DNA from: Hexactinellida sp. DTS-2022
Lineage: Eukaryota > Porifera > Hexactinellida
Length of the DNA: 64,000 nucleotides
Direction of reading: 5' to 3'
Assembly (NCBI GenBank): GCA_028753945.1
Contig: JAPNXP010000005.1
Span: forward strand, 2,170,001-2,234,000
Shown: positions 45,076 through 57,000 of the stretch, piece after piece
Numbering within the stretch: the stretch's first letter is position 1
How the letters are laid out: each line of letters begins with the position of its first letter
Translations under genes and position numbers: made by a program
The notes under the pieces: model-generated
The model's input: the letters and a program-made list of their open reading frames with translations, nothing else
The model's database searches: none
Told to the model about the DNA's origin: nothing

Positions 45076-45884
45076 GCACATGAACTTATGACCATTGATC
45101 AAAATTTCATACTTGTTCCATAGGATGCACTCAGTACAATACCATTTATATGTGATTTATCTAGTGCACTAATTTGTCAAGTGTAATTTTAATTAAATAC
45201 GAGTTATTCATAACATTACCATATATGGACAGGTGTGAAACCGCAAAAGCAATGTCCATACATATTTAAGTAAATTCAATAGAACCAATCGACTCCCCAT
45301 ATATCACTTCCTAGTCGACAGTAATACATTTTTCATGTCTAACTAGAACATAATAGGAGTTATTTACAATATTACCATATATGGAAAGGTGAGAAACCAA
45401 AATAGGCGCCAAGGTCAATACAGGTGACCTTCAAGATGGGTCCCGATCTTAAAATGAACTTCATGGCCTATAGAATCATTGTGGAAAATTTCATGCTTGT
45501 ACCATACAATGCACAATTATTTTGCTAATCGGCTGCACTATACGCCTGTACAGAACAGCCAAAATTGTTAAAATCCCAGTACTGTTGGCAGGTATGATAT
45601 TGTATATTTAATGGAGCCACTCTCCACGAATATATAGTTCCTCCAATTAACATACAACTTGTCGGCGCAGCAGTAATTTATTTCTATTTGTATTTTAAGA
45701 GAAGCTTTTGATATTTTTCTGTTTAGTGTTATACTTTATAATATTTTCCAAAGTATCAAAATTACTTGCTTAGAATTTCTTTATGTATAAATTAATGGGG
45801 GACCACTAGAAGTTTCCAAATTACAAAGGGACCAAAAACTCATTTTTTTTTTAAAGTTTGGGAACCACTGAACTAGAGTATATT

Positions 45885-46402
45885 AAGTGCTGCCAAGTCT
45901 CCGTAAATTTACGTAGACTACGTAAATATACCCCTATCTACGTGTCTACGTATGAAGACTTATTTCTACGTATTTCTAGCGAAATATAAGACTTCTTGTT
46001 TAACATATAACTGCGTTTTGTTTTACTAGTGAACCACCATATCATTATTTATGTTTTATAATATGTTAAATAATATCATAGTGATGAATTATTCCAATCG
46101 CAGAATACTCTTGATTCAAAAGAGTTGCACAATTAAAAATTAGTTAAATTAAATCTTACTTTGATAGTTTGATACATATTATTAGTGAGTATATGTTATT
46201 GTTTACATACGCGAAAGCGTCCATATATCTACCTTTATAAATGATTATTCACACAAAATAGTTAGTTTATATGATTTGAAAAAGCAAATTAAGAACTATT
46301 GGGTCGCAGAGGGAATTTTAGCATGCTCCGTAAAAACATTTGTTTCTCCGTAAATTTTATGGTCAATCTCCAGGAATTTATCTGAACTCACTTGGCAGCA
46401 CT
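45885..46402. mobile_element. TIR element with 9-bp duplication
   Basis: Ends AAGTGCTGCCAAGTCTCCG and ACTTGGCAGCACT are inverted. GAGTATATT flanks both sides (45876-45884, 46403-46411). ACGTAGAC/CTACGTA motifs are concentrated near the left end and CTCCGTAAA occurs near both ends. There is no coding. A 9-bp duplication suggests a MULE-type mobiliser. Confidence 0.75.
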
Positions 46403-46656
46403 GAGTATATTTAACCACCCATATCCTATAAATGCATTTACTAATGATTCTGACAACATTCAAAAATATCATATTTGGTATCACCGGAATCTTTAAACTA
46501 AAATTATGTTGAATAAGCAAATTGTCTTAAGTTATAATAAAAATGTCATAAATACATATTATATTTTAATTATAAATTTTAGAGTCCTATCTTAGGGCTA
46601 CTTTTTGGATTATAACAAAGATACGCATAATAACTATCATTTTATTGCCACATCAT

Positions 46657-47076
46657 CTAGTGTGCGACCCGTAAAGCCCGTGGTCCGTGGCCCGCTTATT
46701 TACTCCGCCAGCCCGCGATTTAGGAAATTTGTTTATTTTATGGCACCGTTGGCTGAATTCGTGAATAAATTCTCTAAGAATTGAGAATTCATATAATTTC
46801 CGCGTTATATAATGCGGGAAATCGTATGCGCAAATAGTATCTAAATAAAACTCTTTATATAGGTAACACTTTGATAGTTTCGTTAGTTATTTCTTTTTCT
46901 TCTATTAATGGTGGAAGATAGCAGCTTTAGTGCATCTAGACTTTCAGATTTATTAGTTATTGAAAAATTAACAATTGATCTTTTTGACTCTTTTCGGCCC
47001 GTTTTGGGCCCGCAGCCTGTGGAAAAAGGCCCGCAGCCCGTGATTTACAATAAAGCCCGTACGGGTTGCCCCCTAG
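46657..47076. mobile_element. hAT MITE (CTAGTGTGCGACCCG end)
   Basis: Ends CTAGTGTGCGACCCG and CGGGTTGCCCCCTAG are flanked by a perfect 8-bp duplication CACATCAT (46649-46656, 47077-47084). GGCCCGCAGCCCGTG-type motifs recur inside. A fragment of the same family is at 61520-61615. Confidence 0.88.
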
Positions 47077-47110
47077 CACATCATAGCAACTCATAATTGT
47101 TATTTACAAT

Positions 47111-47249
47111 CAGAGGCCTAGCTAGGCCTGCATGAAGGTGCGGCACTGGTAGATTATGGTTGCGGCATTTCCGCACGATAGTATTATACTAATGGGAATT
47201 TTTAGGGTGCGGCCTGTGCCCCAAGTGCCGCACCCTGGCTACGCCTCTG
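47111..47249. mobile_element. hAT MITE, 139 bp
   Basis: Ends CAGAGGCCTAGCTAGGCC and GGCTACGCCTCTG are flanked by a perfect 8-bp duplication TTTACAAT (47103-47110, 47250-47257). GGTGCGGC repeats lie inside. The Helitron that follows starts within the right duplication copy. Confidence 0.88.
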
Positions 47250-47256
47250 TTTACAA

Positions 47257-47753
47257 TCTATACTATTAAAACACAAGCCTGGGTATGTGTATATATTTGT
47301 TTGTATGTTACAAGTTGATTGAAGAAAGTGGACGGTTTCCAAATGGGATTTTTGGCATATAGGGGTAACTTTTGGCACCCGTCAACAAGTTGAGGTTTCC
47401 ACTCAAAGTTTCTCACACCTTGAGAAGTTATGACGTCATTGTCACATTTCGTGAACCCTGAAAATTCACTTAATCGCGCATAATTCGCGCCCTCTAAGAG
47501 ATAAAAATCTGAAAATTTAATAGAACATGTACATTAATGATGCGGACACGTTGGTCACACCAGATCGCCACTATGCTAACTCATTATCACATGATGACGT
47601 AATCATTAAAATTTCACATTGTTAAATTTGACTATTTAGGCCTATTTTCGATTTATAATCAATATTAGGAGTATATAAACCACACATCAACCGCGAAGCG
47701 GGAGGTGTGTGGTTGTGTTGCCGCGAAGCGACCTAGCAAGCGAAGCGCGCTAG
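47257..47753 (+). mobile_element. non-autonomous Helitron (copy A)
   Basis: It starts TCTATACTATTAAAACACAA after an A and ends GCGAAGCGCGCTAG before a T. A GC-rich stem-loop lies 10-30 bp inside the 3' end. No terminal inverted repeats and no duplication are present. It is closely related to 16095-16609. Confidence 0.85.
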
Positions 47754-47826
47754 TATTATTAAATATTAACAATTTTGAAAATATTGTTGTTTATTCGAAG
47801 AGTGCTTTGAATACCTTTCTAATAAG

Positions 47827-48100
47827 ATGACAACTTGTATTGTACCTGGTTGTAATTCCAACTACCATAATCGAATAAAGTTTACTTCTATCTTTTCCTT
47901 TCCTAATGACATCGTTTTGCGTGAGAAGTGGTTCTGAGCAATACCTAGTCCGCGAGAAGATTATGAGATGAACAAACGTTTAATCAACAAATAATGTGTT
48001 TATTTACCAATGTAAAGAAATACTTCGACTTTATTAAACTTTTAAAAGTTTTATCGGGAACTTCGTAATACAGGACTTACACTACTTTGGACCATGTATG
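47827..48100 (+). pseudogene. THAP-domain fragment
   Basis: ATG at 47827 opens TTCIVPGCNSNYHNRIKF then FSFPNDIVLREKWF and a stop. CxxxxC followed by the F-P-x-W spacing is the first half of a THAP domain. The downstream part is lost. A patch at 48058-48078 resembles P-like sequence at 17867 but lies in the opposite sense. Confidence 0.6.
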
Positions 48101-48352
48101 GTAAGTAGATGGCATTGTAAAACGATAATTTTGTAACATAGGAGTATTCATCATTAACTCCGACACTTAAAACAGATAACCTATGTACTCAATCACATAT
48201 GTAAAAGTTTGGGCAAACTTTTTTAACCCGACAAATTCAAAGGGCCTCCGGCAATCATTTTGAAAAATTAAGGCCCCTCTCTGAACATTTCATAAATTGA
48301 GATTAGAGTATTTTTGAACAGTATGCGATAAGTAGTAGCTGCACTGAAAATT

Positions 48353-48753
48353 TCAACTCACAATAAACAATATAAATATTAAATACCTGATGAAAGAAGC
48401 ATTCTCTTTCTTATCAAGATCCAATCGCTGATGGATTGAATAAGTAGGGAATTCAAATATACGGGGAATAGTACCAGGTAGGTAGGCTGGCCGTCTGGAA
48501 AAAGTTTTCACTGAACCATCAGGTTTCGGTATAACGACGGTCAAAAGTAAATCTTCTTCTCTGAATGTTTAATGCAGACATAAATTGTTCGTAATTCAGA
48601 AACATCCCCACGACATATCTGTTTCAACCACATTTTAGCTAGATCGGCATCTTTTGACAATGAGAAGACAGTGTAGGTAGTCTCCGATCCAGGATAATTA
48701 CTTTTACAATTTGGCACAGAACAACAATTTGGCGCAGAACAACAATTTGGCAT
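48353..48753 (-). pseudogene. THAP-domain N-terminal fragment of a P-like element
   Basis: The minus strand reads CCSVPNCKSNYPGSETTYTV then FSLSKDADLAKMWLKQI and YVCIKH (48753-48541), followed after a frame change by VVIPKPDGSVKTFSRRPAYL (48544-48353). The C2CH spacing and the Pro/Phe/Trp positions identify THAP. A GAACAACAATTTGG(C) unit is duplicated at the very start. No catalytic region follows. Confidence 0.7.
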
Positions 48754-48759
48754 CGTGAA

Positions 48760-49450
48760 TTAAAGTGATACATATTCCAATCTAGAAATAAGATACCGTA
48801 TTGCCTTGAATAGTAGCCGGGGCGATTATTGATTTCAAGTCCCATTTAGGCCCAAGAAAATGTTATGATTTTCGAGAATGGCGAATATTTGTGGAATATA
48901 ATCATTTGAGAGGTCAATAATTGTAGGGAGGCGATTATTTGATATCAACGGTTATTCTAGGCGGTGTCAAAAAATAATTAGGACCTATTTTGGGGGGGCG
49001 ATTATTCAAGGGGCGATTATTCGAGGGGGGCTACTATTCAAGGAAATACGGTATTCGTAATCAGCATGGAATTTCCGTTAATTAGAGGGTCACATTACAA
49101 TATTAGATTAAAAAGTTTCCTTGACAACGGTGGAATGTAGAACATTCAATTCTCAAAAATGATAGTAACCTTACCGAGTGACCCATCTTTCGACAGCGCA
49201 CACTGTTCTGATAACGACTATGCATATAATAACCTTATACGAAGTCATTTGACACGAGTTCGTGAATGCGGGCTTTTGTCCGAATAATATCAAAGTGACC
49301 ATTTTGAAAATGCTTGATGGAAGTCATATTGTATCCGGCGGTAGTGGATCCTACCAAAAATCGAGTGCACAAGCAATGGTCTGTACGTGGAAAAAATTTG
49401 GTGCTTTGGTCCGGAATGTCCACATCCATCCAAAATATGGGCTTAAGCTG
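48760..49450. repeat. dispersed repeat, copy 2, with MITE insertion
   Basis: Homologous to 23976-24390 from TTAAAGTGATACATATTCC onward. It is interrupted by the MITE at 48796-49051. Confidence 0.7.
48796..49051. mobile_element. TA-flanked mariner-like MITE
   Basis: Ends CCGTATTGCCTTGAATAGTA and TACTATTCAAGGAAATACGG are flanked by TA. The other copy of the surrounding repeat (at about 24010) is uninterrupted with a single TA, which confirms the insertion site. Confidence 0.88.
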
Positions 49451-49799
49451 CCCTACTAATACTTGTTGTTAAGTATAAATAAATAAATTATGATGCCTAC
49501 TGTGTTTATTCGTTAAATCAATTTAAATTTATAATATTGATTCAATTTATATTATTGAAACACGCAACGATAATCCCCATGGGCCCATCAAGTATTCGAA
49601 CAGATAGTATGTTAATTTCAAATCCGTGAAACAGAATAATAAATTTATTTTTAGATCTGTTCATGATATTTTGTAACACGTGAGATTCTGAGATAAAACT
49701 ACTAGCAAACCATAGATGTGCTATTAGAAAATTACACAGTGATATTTTGAGACGCTATAAAAGGAATTTTTCGCATATTTTGAGACGCTACTATTAGCT

Positions 49800-50534
49800 A
49801 GTGGCGTAGCCAATGAGGCCATGCCTTTCCCCGAAATATTTTGCTCATTAGTTACAATTATATTTATATATCCAAATCAGTGGAAACGCCAGGAAATATG
49901 GGTCTTAAATTACCTGAAATATTCTCTAAATCTATACTATTGAAACACAAACCTGTATCGCACATAATTAAGAGATTAAAATTTAAAATTTAATAGAACA
50001 TGCCAACATGGACATTAATGATGCGGACACGTTGGTCACACCAGATTACCTATATGCTAACTCATTATCACATATTGAAGTAATCACTAAAATTTCACAT
50101 TGTTAAATTTGACTATTTAGGTCTATTTACGCTTTATAATCAATGTTAGAAGTTTATAAACCACAGATACCAACCGCAAAGCGGTTGGTGTGTGTCCTGT
50201 TAGTTTTGGCCATTTCGTTGATGATTTCCTTTGGCTCTATTTTTATTCCACATCCATGGGCATATATTACTGCAAGACCAGATAATTTTTCTTCCCCCAT
50301 AGAATATATACTAGTAATACTACTCTAGAAACTATAAAAAGAAGAATTAGACAACAAACGATTCTCTTTGTTAAATACATTGATATAAAAGAACACTAAT
50401 CTGATTCTCATTGAATAAAGGTTAATGATTGGACATTGCATTAATATTAAAGTTTATACTAACTAATGACTACAAACTATAGATAATTTGGAACTACTTT
50501 GGCCTCCCCGAATAAAAAAGCTGGCTACGCCACT
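49800..50534. mobile_element. TIR element (AGTGGCGTAGCCA ends)
   Basis: AGTGGCGTAGCCA at 49800 and TGGCTACGCCACT ending at 50534 are inverted, each followed by GAGGCC/CCCCGAA-type text. No clear target duplication was found. A truncated Helitron (49931 to about 50198) lies inside. Confidence 0.55.
49931..50198 (+). mobile_element. Helitron, truncated (copy C)
   Basis: It starts TCTATACTATTGAAACACAA and is collinear with copy A, with an internal deletion, up to the 3' hairpin region (ACCGCAAAGCGGTTGG). The CTAG terminus is missing. Confidence 0.75.
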
Positions 50535-50694
50535 TCTGTAAGCAAACTATGGATGTGCTATTATGAATTATAAAGTGATATTTTGATACGCGTGAGATTT
50601 TGAGACACTACTGCAAAATTAATTTACTACTTAATATCAATTTATATTATGAATTTAAGATTCTTACATTTTTGAGACGATAGTATAACGTGTC

Positions 50695-50805
50695 TATTGT
50701 AACAATTCATAATCGTTAATCTCGTGAATACATGATCTACTACACAGAATTACAGATGTTCTACTGAATTTACATTTCTAAGTAACTACTATGAATCTCG
50801 TTAAA
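50695..50805 (-). repeat. 3' LTR of the gypsy fossil
   Basis: About 111 bp, collinear with 57001-57135 apart from a few small length differences. Confidence 0.85.
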
Positions 50806-51138
50806 GTTCTCCCTTCCCAAATAAGCTCGACCTCGAGCTTGCTAATTTTCTATGTATGTCTTTTTCTTGTGATCATATACTGCATTCCTCAAATGTTCTG
50901 GAAGCTTTCTCTCTCTTTGGGGTCGGTTATATGTTTCATTGTCTTGGATTTTCCAAGGATTTTCACTTTCACTTGGATTTTTATTATAAACTATTCTGCT
51001 TTTAATTGGTGTGCTACAGAATAATTTATCCTGAAAGTCTGTCTCTGTCAAGTCATTAATTTCATGCGTTTCACTTAGATAGCTACCCGTAAGAGACTGT
51101 GTATCCTCTTCTAACTCGTTTTTGCAGATACCATGAGG

Positions 51139-52584
51139 AAACCTCACCCAAACAGGTTAAAGGTACGCAGGCAAAAATGAATTAAATCAAAGGACAAAAT
51201 CAATTAGGAAAAAATCAAATCAAATTAAAATCAAATTAAAGAATCGATTCAAATATTCTGCGTACCATTAACCTGTTTGGCGTACCATTAACCTGTTTGG
51301 CGTACCATTAACCTGTTCGGCGTACCATTAACCTCTTTGGCGTACCATTAACCTCTTTGGCGTACCATTAACCTGTTGGTGTACCATTAACCTCTTTGGG
51401 CGTACCATTAACCTATTTGGTGTACCATTAACCTTTTCGGCGTACCATTAACCTGTTTGGCGTACCATTAACCTCTTCGGTGTACCATTAACCTGTTGGT
51501 GTACCATTAACCTCTTCGGTGTACCATTAACCTGTTCGGCGTACCATTAACCTGTTTGGCGTACCATTAACCTCTTTGGAGTACCATTAACCTCTTTGGT
51601 GTACCATTAACCTGTTGGTGTACCATTAACCTCTTCGGTGTACCATTAACCTGTTCGGCGTACCATTAACCTCTTTGGCGTACCATTAACCTCTTTGGGA
51701 AACCATTAACCTCTTTGGCGTACCATTAACCTCTTTGGTGTACCATTAACCTTTTCGGTATACCATTAACCTCTTCAGTGTACCATTAACCTCTTTGGTG
51801 TACCATTAACCTGTTTGGTGTACCATTAACCTGTTTGGTTTACCATTAATCTTATCGGCGTACCATTAACCTGTTCGGTGTACCATTAACCAGTTTGGTT
51901 CGGTGTACGATTAACCTGTTTGGTGTGCCATTAACCTGTTTGGTATACCATTAACCTCACCACACACGATGCAACTTTGTTGCATGCAACAAGGTAACAT
52001 CACGGTACAACAATGTGCATGCAACACAATTTCGTGCAACATTGTTGCATGCAACATTTACTTTAGTGCGACAATGTTGCATGGAAATTACTCAAATACA
52101 AATGGAATAAATATTATTTTAAATCATTCTAGGTGGCTTGATTAATGGTACTGAGAAAGCGAGCAGTAAATTAAATAGGTACACTAGAAAGTCATGAACT
52201 TGTGAATTCTTCAATTGTTTTGAGAAGGTGAAAAATTCAAACGAAAATAATCTGAAAAACATGTACTGAATTTCCATATTTGCGTGCAACAAAGTTACAC
52301 GAAAATTGAACCTTTTGCATGCAAAATAACATTCACGGTGCAACATTTCAACATACACGATGCAACTTTGTTGCATCGTATTTGGTAGGCTTTAACCTCT
52401 TCGGCGTACCATTAACCTATTTGGCGTACCATTAACCTTTTCGGCATACCCTTAACTCAGCATTCAGTGTAGCATTAACATCCTTGAGTTTTAATATTTA
52501 AGACTACTTATTCTTGCATAATTCCTAACTTAACTAGTCCATTCAAATTCTTATGCGTACCTTTAACCTGTTTGGGTGAGGTTT
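51139..52584. mobile_element. TIR element with internal satellite
   Basis: A perfect 30-bp inverted repeat (AAACCTCACCCAAACAGG and inwards to GGTACGC) bounds 1.45 kb. Weaker pairing (ATACC/GGTAT) extends a few bases outward. The interior is mainly a tandem array of a 20-21 bp unit, CGTACCATTAACCTGTTTGG with G/C and T/C variants, which is nearly the same as the innermost part of the TIR. A non-satellite part (about 51957-52390) carries repeated GATGCAACTTTGTTGCA palindromes. No clear target duplication and no coding were found. It lies inside the gypsy fossil. Confidence 0.75.
51252..51955. repeat. tandem array, 20-21 bp unit, about 34 copies
   Basis: Unit CGTACCATTAACCTSTTYGG with point variants. 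A few more units resume at 52388-52445. Confidence 0.92.
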
Positions 52585-52673
52585 ACAATAGGTATTCATC
52601 TTCGTTTTTTCTTAAAGATCAATTCTCCCGAATTTTGGCTGTTGTTATACTGAACTGTCCATTCTGTATTTCT

Positions 52674-55253
52674 CTAAACGTGATCTTGCTGTCTGTTTAC
52701 ATGTACTACACGTGTTCTTTCGTCAGTATTTTTGATTCTGACATCCACAGGCCCTATGACTGTCTCAATCTTCCAACCCGTTTCCCATCTGTCACTAAAT
52801 TTTCTAGAAACTCCCCTAAATGGAATAGAAAGCAATACCTGATTTCCTGGTATAAACTTACAAAGCCGTGATGAATTCGATCGTCCATCATAATACTTTT
52901 TTTGATGTTCCTGAGCTTTAACCATTTCTCCTTCCACAAAATCTCTTAATTCTGCCAATTTTCCGCGTAGAAATCTATCATAAGAGCCGGATTATAACCA
53001 ATTTGTTCTTCTCCTAAAATTTTGATGGAGGATCTCGACCATTTAATAGTTGAAATGGAGTAACCACCGTACTAGAGTGTTTAGTCGTTCGATAAGCAAA
53101 AAGAACAATAGGTAGATATTCTTCCCAGTCACAGCTTCTCCCAACATAGCACCTTAACATTTGTAATATCGTCCTATTACCCCTTTCCACTAAACTGTTC
53201 CCTTGTGTATGGTAGGATGTCGTGTTTTATTTATTTATTCCTAATGCTTTGCACACATCCTGTAGCATAGTGGACTCAAAATTGCGTCCCTGATCTGAAT
53301 GTAAAAACTCTGGGGTTCCCAATCTTGAAAATAATTCTATTAAAAGTGTAGATATTGTAGTCGCACCTTTGATCTTTCATCGGAAAACACTCCAACCATT
53401 TTGAAAATGCATCTTCTACAACAAGAAGATACAGATTACCCTTATTACTTATTGGAACCTCCAACACATCCACTTGAACCTTTTGCATTGTTCTTCCAAT
53501 TGGTGTATTCAACATAGGAGCTTTGACCGGTAATGGAAGCTTGGCCTTTTGACATTGATCACACGATCTTACATACTGCTCGATATCCATAGCCATTCCC
53601 ACCCAATATGCAAGGGTTTTTAATCTGCTTAAGGATCTTTCCATTCCTTGATGCCCCGCATTGTAGTGAGCTTGTTCTAAATAATCAAACTTCATGACTC
53701 CCGGAATAACTAATACAGTTGATACATCTGAGTATGGTTCTATCTTGTAGCTGCGGACTTGCACGCCATTCATCATAAATAGTTGCGATCGCATCTGTTT
53801 GTATATTCTCATTGACTTTTCTTTCCACATCGCACCTGGAAACAATGATATGTCGCCGTCACTTCCAAACCACTTACAACTTTAGATATTATCCGGTCCT
53901 TTAATTGATGTTTTCGGATATTTTTCCAATCTTGAAGATTAGTTAGTTTAGTTACTGCACAGTGCGCCTCTTCATCTATAACTGGCACACGTGATAAAGC
54001 ATCTGCATTTATATTCTCCACCCCTTTACGATGCTTTATGATGAAATCATATCCTTGGATAGTAAATGCCCAGCTCCATAGACGTCCTATACTCTTCTGA
54101 TTCGCTAACCATTCTAATGGTTTGTGATCTGTAAATATTTGAAAATGTCTTCCAATTAGATAGTGACGAAAGCGTTTAAGAGACTCCACTATTGCTAAGC
54201 ATTCTTGCTCTATCACACTATAATTTTTCTCTGCACTTCTCCATGATCTGCTATAATAAGCGATTACTCTTCCTTCTTGCTCTAGAACTGCTCCCAATCC
54301 GATACTGCTGGCATCCGTACGTATATAACGAGAAATTTTTATTGAAGTTGGGACATCTTAATACCGGCGAAGATGATGATTCACTTTTTAATTCTTTAAA
54401 TGCGGATTCCTGCGATTGCTTCCAACTAAACTCAACATCCTTTCCAGATATCTTCTATAATATCCAGCCAATCCTAGAAATTGTTTGATTTCAGTCTGAT
54501 TATTAGGTTATGGCCAATTTACAATTGCTTCTACCTTTTGAGTGTCTGGAGACATTCCCTCATCTGATTCTGAAAACGTATGACCCAAGTAATTAACTTT
54601 CCTTTTTCCCAATTACACATTTTCTTCCTCTTAACGTTATGTTATGCTGTCCTAACCTTCCAAACAGTTCCCGTAATGCTCCTCGAAGTGACTCCACATC
54701 CCTTGAGAATACCAAATATCATCCATGAAATGATCATTGATAGAATCTTGTCCACTCAATACATCCATAATTCTCTGGAAAGAACTTGGACCCGGAGAAG
54801 ATGCCGTTATTTCTTCATCCTCCTCTGCTACAGGTATTTGCCAATATCCTGAGTTCAGATCCAACTTGGAAAAATATTTCATACCGTTTAACTTATCCTG
54901 TACTTGATCCAGGAGTGGAAGAGGGTAAGCGTCTTTATGTGTCACTTTATTTAGATTTCTATAATCGATGCAGAAACGTAATTCCCCATTTTCTTGGTTG
55001 TCATCACAGGGGCAGCAAGCCATGGGCTATTCGAAATCCTGATTACATTTCTTCTCAACATTTCATTCAATTGCTTTTTCATTTCCTGTTGAAATGCTTG
55101 GGGAAGTATTCGCGGTGGTGTCTTTGTTGGATTGGCGTTACCGGTTCTAATCCTGAATTCATGTACCTCCGCAACACCTAGTACAGAAATAAATAGGTCA
55201 TTGAATTCCCCAACCATATCCACAAACTCAGTACTTGACAAATACTGGAGCAC
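52674..55253 (-). pseudogene. pol region of the gypsy fossil
   Basis: Reverse transcriptase (DYRNLNKVTHKDAYPLPLLD, KLDLNSGYWQIPV), RNase H (EQECLAIVESLKRFRHYL, FTDHKPLEWL) and integrase with the H2C2 finger (HYNAGHQGMERS, SCDQCQKAK) are recognisable in this order. The domain order places it in Ty3/gypsy (Metaviridae-type). Confidence 0.88.
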
Positions 55254-55958
55254 TTAAGTAATCTGGAACTAATCCTCGACATTCCTCCTTTTCTTCGTCT
55301 GTTTCAATGATCGTCATTACTGAAAATGCTTCTGAGTAGACGCAAGCGTGATCCACATGTATGTGATTATAATTGATTTGCGTACCTTCATATGTGAAGT
55401 ATCGACTCTGTTAACATTTCGAGAATCTTCTAAACGGTCGACCTGAATAGGTTTCTATAAAACTCGTTCCACAGTTGGATCTCTTAATCGTTTTTCTGTC
55501 AACTTTTTCGTCTATTTTTAAAACACCAATCCCTTAACTACATATTTTCGAAATCTAAAGTTACTCGTTGAGCATTAAGAAAATCGACTCCTAATATGCA
55601 CTCCTCTATTAGAGGTGAAACAACTAAAATTGTTGATAAGTCCTCATTTGACCAATTTCTATTACCATTGTTGCTTCATCCAAAAGATTCATTTCGTTTC
55701 CTGAAGCAGTAACTAGACCCTTTTCTTTTACTGTTTAGTTTGAAATCTTGGCATATTTTTAAAGAAATATCACGAAACTAGACAAACTGTTGCCCCGCTA
55801 TCAATCAATGCTGTGCACTCTCTACCCCACCCTTATTCTAATCTTCCACGCTTTATTGTTTCTGTTTTGAGCCTTTTCAACTACTGGGACAAAATCACGG
55901 CTCTCCCGTATTGTCCCTTTCAGTTTAAATGTTTATTAAAATGGGCTGTTTGGCAATA

Positions 55959-56100
55959 CAGTGGATGCCGGTTATAAGCACATCTTCGGGAACTGCACTT
56001 AATGTGCTTATAACCGACATGTTCTTATAACCTACATAAATTATACACGGTATATGGCAACCGTTTCCAAACATAGTGTGCTTATATCAGACATCTACTG
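55959..56100. mobile_element. TA-flanked mariner-like MITE inside the gypsy fossil
   Basis: Ends CAGTGGATGCCGGTTATAAG and TATCAGACATCTACTG are flanked by TA. An inverted sibling is at 57315-57437. Confidence 0.82.
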
Positions 56101-56955
56101 TATCTAGCGATATGCCCTGGCTTATCACATCCATAGCATCTCATCTGGTTTGATGCTCTGCCTCGTCCTCTTCCTCGTCTATTTGCACAATCTCTTTCAT
56201 AATGACCTTCTCCTCCACACAGAAAACATTTGAAAACAGTTTCTTGGTTTCTTTCTCTTGAAAAATACCACCCCTGGTCCCTTTCTCTCGAGATGTAATT
56301 CCCATGGTCTCTCCCTCTTGAAATTTTTTCTCTTTTTGCAACTATTGCTATATCTTCCATGTTGCGCAATTCACAATTCGTACATTCCTTCCTATTAGTA
56401 TTGCTTAAAATAATTTGGTTTTCTTCCTTCAAATTGACTGAAGCCACTGCTTCCCCATCCAAATTTTCTAATTCACTATCCAATCTGACGAGCACTTGTG
56501 CTCTTCTCATCGATTTTAATGAAGTTTTGATTTTCGGAAAACCTCTAATTTGTTTGTAAATTGATTTTGGTAAACCTAGAATATATGTACTGTTCAAATA
56601 ACAATGATTCCCTCGCTGCATTATCCATCTCTGGAAAAGCCTTCCTTAATAAGTCCTTTAGCTCGTACAGATACCTTTGGGGAGTCTCATTCGGAAGCAT
56701 ACCCCTGTCATAGAACTTGCTCAATGATGTGAACCAAATATCCCCAGGTCTGAAAGCATTTAATAGTGTATCCCTCACAGTTTCGTATTCTTTTCTCTCT
56801 TCTCTGTTCAGTGTTTTATATACTTCCAATGCTTCTCCTCTCAAACTCGTAGCTAACATTGCTGCTTTCTTTTCTCCTCCCCTTTCGTTTGCTATTGCAC
56901 ATATGTCGACATGTTCTAGAAAATTCTCAATATCGCCATCTTCAAATTTATCCAA
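56082..56955 (-). pseudogene. gag region of the gypsy fossil
   Basis: A capsid-like helical part is followed by two CCHC-type zinc knuckles (CFLCGGEGHYERDC and CYGCDKPGHIARYS) after a basic, Arg/Gly-rich stretch. Confidence 0.85.
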
Positions 56956-57000
56956 ATGTACATTAGCTGCTATTTTTCTTAGATACTCTCTGCTATCAAT

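Larger units (their letters stand above)
33730..45596 (+). mobile_element. Academ-like DNA transposon (copy A), host of the MULE
   Basis: Outer ends CATACCTGC at 33730 and GCAGGTATG ending at 45596 are inverted. They are flanked by ATATT on both sides (33725-33729, 45597-45601). If the ends are read one base longer (TCATACCTGC), the duplication is TAT, and 3-4 bp is reported for Academ. A long inner inverted repeat (39965 to about 40310 against about 45190-45517, over 300 bp at high identity) confirms pairing. The left subterminal part carries many CCTGTAC motifs. The element is 5.9 kb once the MULE (33976-39902 plus one 9-bp copy) is removed. Confidence 0.8.
33190..45870. mobile_element. hAT MITE split by an Academ-like element
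   Basis: Its two ends are 12.7 kb apart: CAGTGGTTCCCAAACTGGGG at 33190 and AAAGTTTGGGAACCACTG ending at 45870. A perfect 8-bp duplication AACTAGAG lies outside both (33182-33189, 45871-45878). The parts belonging to it are 33190-33729 and about 45602-45870. GGACCGCGAG-like text on the left mirrors GGGACC text on the right. The left arm also holds a short GC-rich repeat at about 33340-33512. Confidence 0.85.

Noticed and set aside
51252-51955. CRISPR-like array
   Set aside because: The 20-21 bp units are contiguous with no spacers; it is an ordinary satellite inside a TIR element.
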